Assembly (NCBI GenBank): GCA_029531795.1
Contig: JAPEIS010000014.1
Span: forward strand, 1,364,001 to 1,428,000
Length of the DNA stretch: 64,000 nt
Origin: Sclerotinia nivalis
Lineage: Eukaryota > Ascomycota > Leotiomycetes > Helotiales > Sclerotiniaceae
Direction: 5' to 3'
The notes under the pieces: model-generated
Told to the model about the DNA's origin: nothing
Database searches by the model: none
Seen by the model: the letters and a program-made list of their open reading frames with translations, nothing else
Shown: positions 58,517 to 64,000 of the stretch, piece after piece
How the letters are laid out: every line of letters starts with the position of its first letter
Numbering within the stretch: the stretch's first letter is position 1
Program-made: the position numbers and the translations under genes

Positions 58517-59093
58517 TCAACCGTTGATTGGAATACCTCCCTTGACAGGCGGTGGACTAACACTACCATCTCCTGGTTGCTGTGCGCTTCCATCATTCTT
58601 CTTATCTGCCTCATCAATACTCGTCTCCCGATGTAAAAAACTGCTCTCCTTCACAGGACTTCCACTCTGCTGACCCAATCCTAGTCCTGTGATACTGCCA
58701 TGATGTGCAGATCCGGGTCCTACATTTGTGTTACCAGAACCACCTTGTGCGGCACTGCTAACGCTTGGAGATGAGAGATGTGGGATATTTTCTGGGAGAG
58801 GATGTTCAGAGCCGACGCTGCCGGTATCGACGGAAGATGCTTTGCCAGCTTTGGAGAGTGCATAATCGCCAGAGTCGAAATATTTACGTTCCTTGAGTTG
58901 TTTGGCCAAATGGTCGGCTTTGCTGGGAAGTTTGCCATAGAGACGGAAGAGTCGTTGCTCATCAGGGGAAAGGGACTACGAGGTCGTAGAGTTAGTATAT
59001 TAAGTGAGTTGGATAAATGTAAATTGAGTGAGGGGGAAATAAAAAGATATTACTTACTGCGATATCGATCTTGTTCTTTTGCAAAGGATTCAT
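58517..59093 (-). CDS. Endosulfine/Igo1-like PP2A inhibitor
   Basis: Exons 59093..59058 and 58975..58517 (82-nt intron) encode 164 aa. The ENSA/ARPP-19 core spans residues ~8-55: SLSPDEQRLFRLYGKLPSK, then LKERKYFDSGDYALSKAGKA. Ser47 in FDSGDY is the residue that Greatwall/Rim15 kinases phosphorylate in this family, turning the protein into a PP2A-B55 inhibitor. The remaining ~100 residues are disordered and rich in Ser, Gly and Pro. The family controls entry into quiescence and mitotic timing. The first exon carries only twelve codons, so the start is easily missed by simple frame searches. Confidence 0.92.
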
Positions 59094-60283
59094 CTTGGAG
59101 ATGAATTTCCGCCGAACCTCTTTGAATTCGGATTAGGAGAATTTGGTGGATTTATAGACCGTGTACTTGTTGTAGTCGTATCAAGTTCGAGATTATTTTT
59201 TTGGAATCAAATGGTTGTTTACTCTCTCTTCTTTGTCGTCAGAAGAACTACACTTAAATAACCAAGGTGCAACCGTACTGCGAGCGATTGCGTGTAAAAT
59301 TGCGGCTAATGAGTGGGCTCAGTAGAAGTAGAAGTAGAAGTAGAAGTAGAAGTAGAAGTAGAAGTGGTGAATCAAATGGAAAGATAGACTTGAATGACTG
59401 TATAGAGAGGGGATTGAGTAACGGTTGATGGCTCTTGGATCGAGAAATAAAGTTCTTACGAATTTGGTAAGAATTTGGTAGGAATTGGATTGAACTTGTA
59501 CAAACAAGGGAATGAAATATTCTGGAGGGGAAAGGGCAGCACGAACAGCTCAGAATGGCCGACCGATAGATAGCATTATGGTGGGGTATGTACGTACCTT
59601 CTCTCTCTCGCTCGCTTGGCTTGGGCAATTGAATTTCATGCAGAATTTAGACTTTAGACAATCCAGACCTTACAGTTTTTACTTGAAAAAAATAAAAAAA
59701 TTGATTGAACAGCTGAACAAACAAGAAGAGCACCACGAGTGAATAGAGGAAGAAGGTCATATTATATCCGAAATAACCAATGTACGTATATAACTCTTTG
59801 AATGGATAGTTTTTGTATCCCCCTTATCACACTGTTTGTTGTACCAATTGATTGTATTAAAGGATATACAGTATCATCTTAACCTTTTCTTCCCTTTTCC
59901 CCCTGTAAGCCACACATAACATCCTATCCTACAATATTCAGATACGCAAAGATCAACCTGAGGACTTAAGGAAAAGTTAAATCGATTGGCCTGAAAGTAC
60001 TCAATATACAATCACGAGATTAATTTCATCAGAATCCCCGCACATCGTTGGTCTTTCAAGTTTGGAAGTCCTTACACAAGGGGCAGTCTGCCGTGAGCAC
60101 GAGTCAGAGTCCAATTAATCATCATATACGATCATCGATCATTTACCCCGCAACGAACCAGAACTTATTCCACCACCTACTCCGCGTTGACTCCTTTCCA
60201 CCCTTGTCTAAATTCCTATTGGTCTTTTGTTAACTAGACTTGAAAGTTATATCTCAGTATCTAGCTAAGATATCTATCTAAAG
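59094..60283. other. 1.2 kb intergenic region with a hexanucleotide repeat
   Basis: Contains (AGTAGA)n at 59323-59364 and low-complexity DNA. It holds the divergent promoters of the endosulfine and SFM1 genes. No gene is supported. Confidence 0.45.
59323..59364. repeat. (AGTAGA)n microsatellite
   Basis: About seven near-perfect copies of a six-base unit. Confidence 0.9.
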
Positions 60284-61074
60284 ATGGCGCAAAAAACCTA
60301 CATCGTTGAGCACCTCGACGAAGAGCTTGGCCCATGGTCTGAGCTTGAATACATCACCATAGCTAAGGAATCCAATCAGGCTGGTGCAAAATTTTGCTTG
60401 TCGTCAATACCTCCCACCTTGACCATACCCGAGGTCTTGAAAGCCGTGCCGGGTTTCACAGCAGATGGCCAAAGTGTCGAAACCCTATATGCGGAAAATA
60501 AGTCTCGTGTTTGCTTGCTTGATCCATCAGCCACCAAGGAATTGAGTCCAGAAGATGGAGACCTTTTTGATGTTTTCCTTTTTGGTGGAATCTTGGGTTC
60601 GTACACTGCATTACCTTATCTGCATGTAGTAGTTGCTGATATGCTGTGCTCTAGGAGATGACCCACCTAGAGATCGAACCTCTGAACTGAGGAAGAAAGG
60701 ATTTGAAGGCCGTCGGCTTGGCCCCATCCAATTGACAACCGATACCGCAGTTCGTTGTACAAGAATGGTTACTCAAGATAAAAGTCGGCTGATCCGACCT
60801 ATCTCCTACTTCCCAAATTTTATGCTGACTTATTTGTAGTTCCGTTGGACAAGATCCCATACATTGACTATCCAGAGCTTCGGGTCAACAAGAATGAAAG
60901 TACAGAAATGCCTTTTCGCTATGTCAAGGACGCCAACGGAAAGCCCATCATGCCAGAGGTAAGTTCGCAATTCTTGTCATGTGTTATTCATGTGCAAAAA
61001 ACTGATTGGGGATATAGGGAATGGTTGAACTTATTAAGAAAGACACAGAAAAGGGATTCGGTGATATGTTTTAG
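60284..61074 (+). CDS. SFM1: SPOUT-type protein arginine methyltransferase SFM1
   Basis: Exons 60284..60596, 60655..60783, 60840..60958 and 61018..61074 encode 205 aa (yeast Sfm1 is 213). The joined protein shows TYIVEHLDEELGPWSELEY at the start, then LFGGILGDDPPRDRTSELRK, GFEGRRLGPIQLTTDTAVR, IPLDKIPYIDYPELRVN and STEMPFRYVKDANGKPIMPE. This DUF431 pattern belongs to the trefoil-knot SPOUT methyltransferases. Yeast Sfm1 monomethylates an arginine of ribosomal protein Rps3 (uS3). The donors of the first two introns (GTTCGT, GTCGGC) are weak, but both splices are demanded by the frame and by the conserved joins. Confidence 0.93.
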
Positions 61075-62155
61075 GAGGCAAGATTGCGGAAGTTTCGCGG
61101 GATACCTAGATACAAACACCATTAGCGCGGCAGTGGCAAAATGCAATGCCATGCTATCACATCATTTCCATAGTTCTGGGTGAAAATCAGAAGACCTAAG
61201 AAATTGTATTATATAAGGGACTAATATTCTCATTAAACGTCGTCCTGCAATTCTAGAACGAGGCTCACTCGAGCTAACATTGAGGAGGCGAATACGTTGT
61301 TTCGCCAAGAGTCTGAATATAGGGGGTGTAAACAATCGCAACAAATGATAGAAAGGAGCACAATTAACAGCATCTTCGGACCAAAATCAACAGTTCAGTT
61401 CTCTTTTTACTAAAGCAGAGAAGTTTGGGTTTGAGAATTCGCCGCAAGGGTCAGATATAGCTTCTTATATCTACGATCGTTTTGCCCTTGAAGGTCCGGG
61501 TCATGTTACAGCGGGACTCGATGTTAGAGCCAAGGTCCGCGGTACATGAATATGCGAAACACTCTTAGCCTTAGGTGAATCTTTACAAAGACAATGGATT
61601 CGAATTTCGTAGAAGAGGAAACCGAAAATGGGTCACAATAAGGCGAGGAATTGAAGATCTTTTCTTTGTGAAGTCGGCGAGGAACGAAAACTTTCGGAAA
61701 AATCATTGCTATGGTTGGTACATTGCTTCACAGGAGCTGTGTCTGTCCTTGAGCTCTTTGGTATGATAAATGTAATTTCGAAGTTCTTCAAGATACGCAT
61801 TGCTTCCGTAATTCACTCCACTGAAAATCTATGCTTGAGCATTCCGAACCTCTCACAGAGTCTCACTTAGTCTCACCTCGCTAGGGTCCAATAGCGTGTA
61901 CAGAATCTAGCGATACAGGGTGTCCCTAACAATCATTCCTGTATCAGTAACAACAAAGCCGCGGATTCCCCCCAAGACAAAGTCAATACCAACTGTGTCC
62001 ACAATCTATCATATTTAAAAACCTATCCTTTTCATCTCAATACCATCGGTGGATGATAGCATCTTGGAACTTCGCGACTACGCGATTCTCATAAACACCT
62101 TTCTGAGATACCCATTCCTGGGTTGTCTATTTCGAATTGGCCGTCTTTATACACA
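61075..62155. other. 1.1 kb intergenic region upstream of KEX1
   Basis: No coding frame is supported; the frame at 61575-61766 is not called. Ordinary intergenic DNA holding the SFM1 3' flank and the KEX1 promoter. Confidence 0.4.
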
Positions 62156-64000
62156 ATGCGATCTCTGACTTCCAAGACCGGTTCGGCCTTGCTAACAGTA
62201 TGGGGATTATTGTCTGTATCGCTGATGCCCTCCGTGGGCCAAGCAGATAAATCCGCCGGGGACTATTTCGTTCATTCTCTACCGGGTGCTCCGGCTGGAC
62301 CATTGCTCAAGATGCATGCTGGGTAAGTTGTATTCCCATTACATTTTACCACATCTAGCTCACACGGGCTTTACAGACATATTGAGGTCACCCCTGAGCA
62401 TCACGGAAATATATTCTTTTGGCATTTTCAAAATAGACACATTGCCAATAAACAGCGCACGGTAATTTGGTTGAATGGTGGTCCGGGTTGCAGTTCTGAG
62501 GATGGAGCTTTAATGGAGATTGGACCTTACAGAGTCAAGAATGGATCTAATGGGCCAAAACTCGAATACAATCCAGGGTCGTGGGATGAATTCGCCAATG
62601 TTATGTTCGTGGATAATCCGGTAGGAACAGGGTTCAGTTTCGTGGACTCGGACAGCTACATTCATGATTTGCCGGAGATGGCAGATCAATTCGTCCAATT
62701 TTTAGAGAAATGGTTTGCGCTTTTTCCTGAGTATGAGCATGATGATGTGAGTATAATCCGATTCAATCATTTTCACGCGGATTACTGATTTTATAAAGCT
62801 TTACCTTGCGGGAGAATCTTATGCAGGACAGCACATTCCCTACATCACAAAAGCGATTCTTGAACGAAACAAAAAACCTGACGCAAAACACAAGTGGCCA
62901 GTCAAGGGAATGCTAATTGGTAATGGGTGGATTTCACCAGTCGAACAATACAAGTCCTATCTTCCATTCGCGTACGAAAAGGGGCTGGTCAAGAAGGATA
63001 GTGAAAAGGCAAAGCAACTGGAATCTCAACAAGCTATTTGCACCAAAATGCTGAACGAGAACGGTGGAAGAGACAAGGTCGATAACAGCCAGTGTGAACT
63101 GATCTTGCAAGAGATTCTGTCGACCACGCAAACCAAAGGCTCCGATGGTAATATGCAATGCTACAATATGTATGATGTAAGGTTGAAGGACTCCTACCCA
63201 AGCTGTGGTATGAACTGGCCTCCTGATTTGGTCAATGTCACCCCTTACCTTCGCCGATCGGATGTGGTTGCAGCTCTTCATATTTCGCCCGAAAAGAGGA
63301 CCGGGTGGACCGAGTGTAACGGTGCTGTTGGCAGCGCTTTCAGAGCCGCGCACTCTAGACCTTCTATCCAGATTCTACCGGATCTACTCGCAGAAGTCCC
63401 TACCATATTATTTTCCGGTGCTGAAGATTTGATTTGCAACCACATTGGCACTGAAGAATTGATCAGCAATATGGAATGGAACGGGGGCAAAGGTTTCGAA
63501 CTTGGATCAGGAACTTGGGCACCACGACGGGATTGGGAATTTGAAGGCGAGCCAGCAGGTTTCTGGCAAGAGGCACGCAACTTGACTTACGTCCTTTTCT
63601 ACAATTCCTCCCACATGGTACCTTTCGATTATGCTCGACGTACCCGAGATATGCTCGACAGATTCATGAAAGTGGATATTGCCAGTATTGGTGGCGCTCC
63701 AACCGATAGTCGTATTGACGGCGAGAAAGGTTTGGAAACATCTGTTGGTGGCCATCCCAATAGTACCGCTGCTGCCGAGGCGGAAGAAGAGCGTCTGGAA
63801 GCCGCGAAGTGGAATGCCTACTACAAATCTGGTGAGATTGTCCTAGTTATTGTCATTATCGCCGCCTCAGCATGGGGCTATTACATCTGGCGCGAACGAC
63901 GTCAACGCGCCGGCTACGCTGGAATTTTCGGAGGCGATACTCCTATGGCTCTAGCAGGCGCGAGAAGTGGTTCAAGAGGAGCTGCAGGTCTAGAAGATTT
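62156..64000 (+). CDS. KEX1: Pheromone-processing carboxypeptidase KEX1 (5' part; runs off window)
   Basis: Exons 62156..62322, 62377..62746 and 62799..>64000. The window holds 579 codons and the gene continues. A signal peptide (about residues 10-30, [16 protein letters not shown]) leads into [20 protein letters not shown]. Serine carboxypeptidase S10 motifs are complete: [36 protein letters not shown] (nucleophile Ser186), [12 protein letters not shown] (Asp389) and [14 protein letters not shown] (His451). After the catalytic domain comes an acidic stalk ([11 protein letters not shown]), one membrane helix ([19 protein letters not shown]) and a cytoplasmic tail. This layout identifies trans-Golgi Kex1, which trims Lys/Arg from the C-termini of pro-peptides after Kex2 cleavage, rather than a soluble vacuolar CPY. 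Confidence 0.94.

Overview
This is a eukaryotic window from a filamentous ascomycete (Pezizomycotina). Genes carry many short GT-AG introns of about 46-100 nt. Recognisable fungal proteins include a Kex1 carboxypeptidase, an ECM33-type GPI protein, an Anp1/Mnn9 mannosyltransferase, an Ice2 protein and an A-T-R NRPS-like enzyme. Gene content, intron style and AT-rich intergenic islands suggest a Leotiomycete close to Botrytis/Sclerotinia. That placement is an inference, not a measured identity. I reconstructed 24 genes by joining exons so that splice sites, reading frame and family motifs agree. No rRNA, tRNA or CRISPR is supported.

Layout. 0.3-25 kb is mostly housekeeping: an ABC1-kinase protein and a small protein with basic N-terminus (divergent pair), a mitochondrial nucleotide-type carrier, complex III subunit QCR7, an Mnn9-like mannosyltransferase, a 3-methyladenine DNA glycosylase, then a 5.2 kb gene-poor stretch, an ECM33-like wall protein, another 2.2 kb gene-poor stretch, a peroxisomal AMP-ligase (Pcs60-like) and an SPF45-like splicing factor. 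26-43 kb is the accessory part: two tandem SUR2-like hydroxylases, an MFS transporter, a zinc alcohol dehydrogenase, a pyrroline-5-carboxylate-reductase-type enzyme, a single-module NRPS-like A-T-R gene and a short-chain dehydrogenase, with AT-rich tracts and MITE-like inverted repeats between them. 44-64 kb is housekeeping again: an Stf2/Tma10-like small protein, DRE2, a 4 kb gene-poor stretch with a recurring short motif, a small probably mitochondrial protein, ICE2, MYG1, an endosulfine (Igo1-like), SFM1 and the 5' part of KEX1, which runs off the window.

How the genes may work together. The 26-43 kb block has the make-up of a small biosynthetic gene cluster. The NRPS-like enzyme would activate an acyl or amino acid and release it reductively as an aldehyde. 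The ADH, SDR and P5CR-type reductase could process that aldehyde or a cyclic imine formed from it, the hydroxylases could oxidise a lipid-like partner, and the MFS pump could export the product. The synthetase carries an in-frame TAG (40017-40019) just before motif A10, in a frame that is otherwise open to the end of the reductase domain. As sequenced, the cluster is therefore probably silent or very recently broken, unless the stop is read through, edited or a sequence error.
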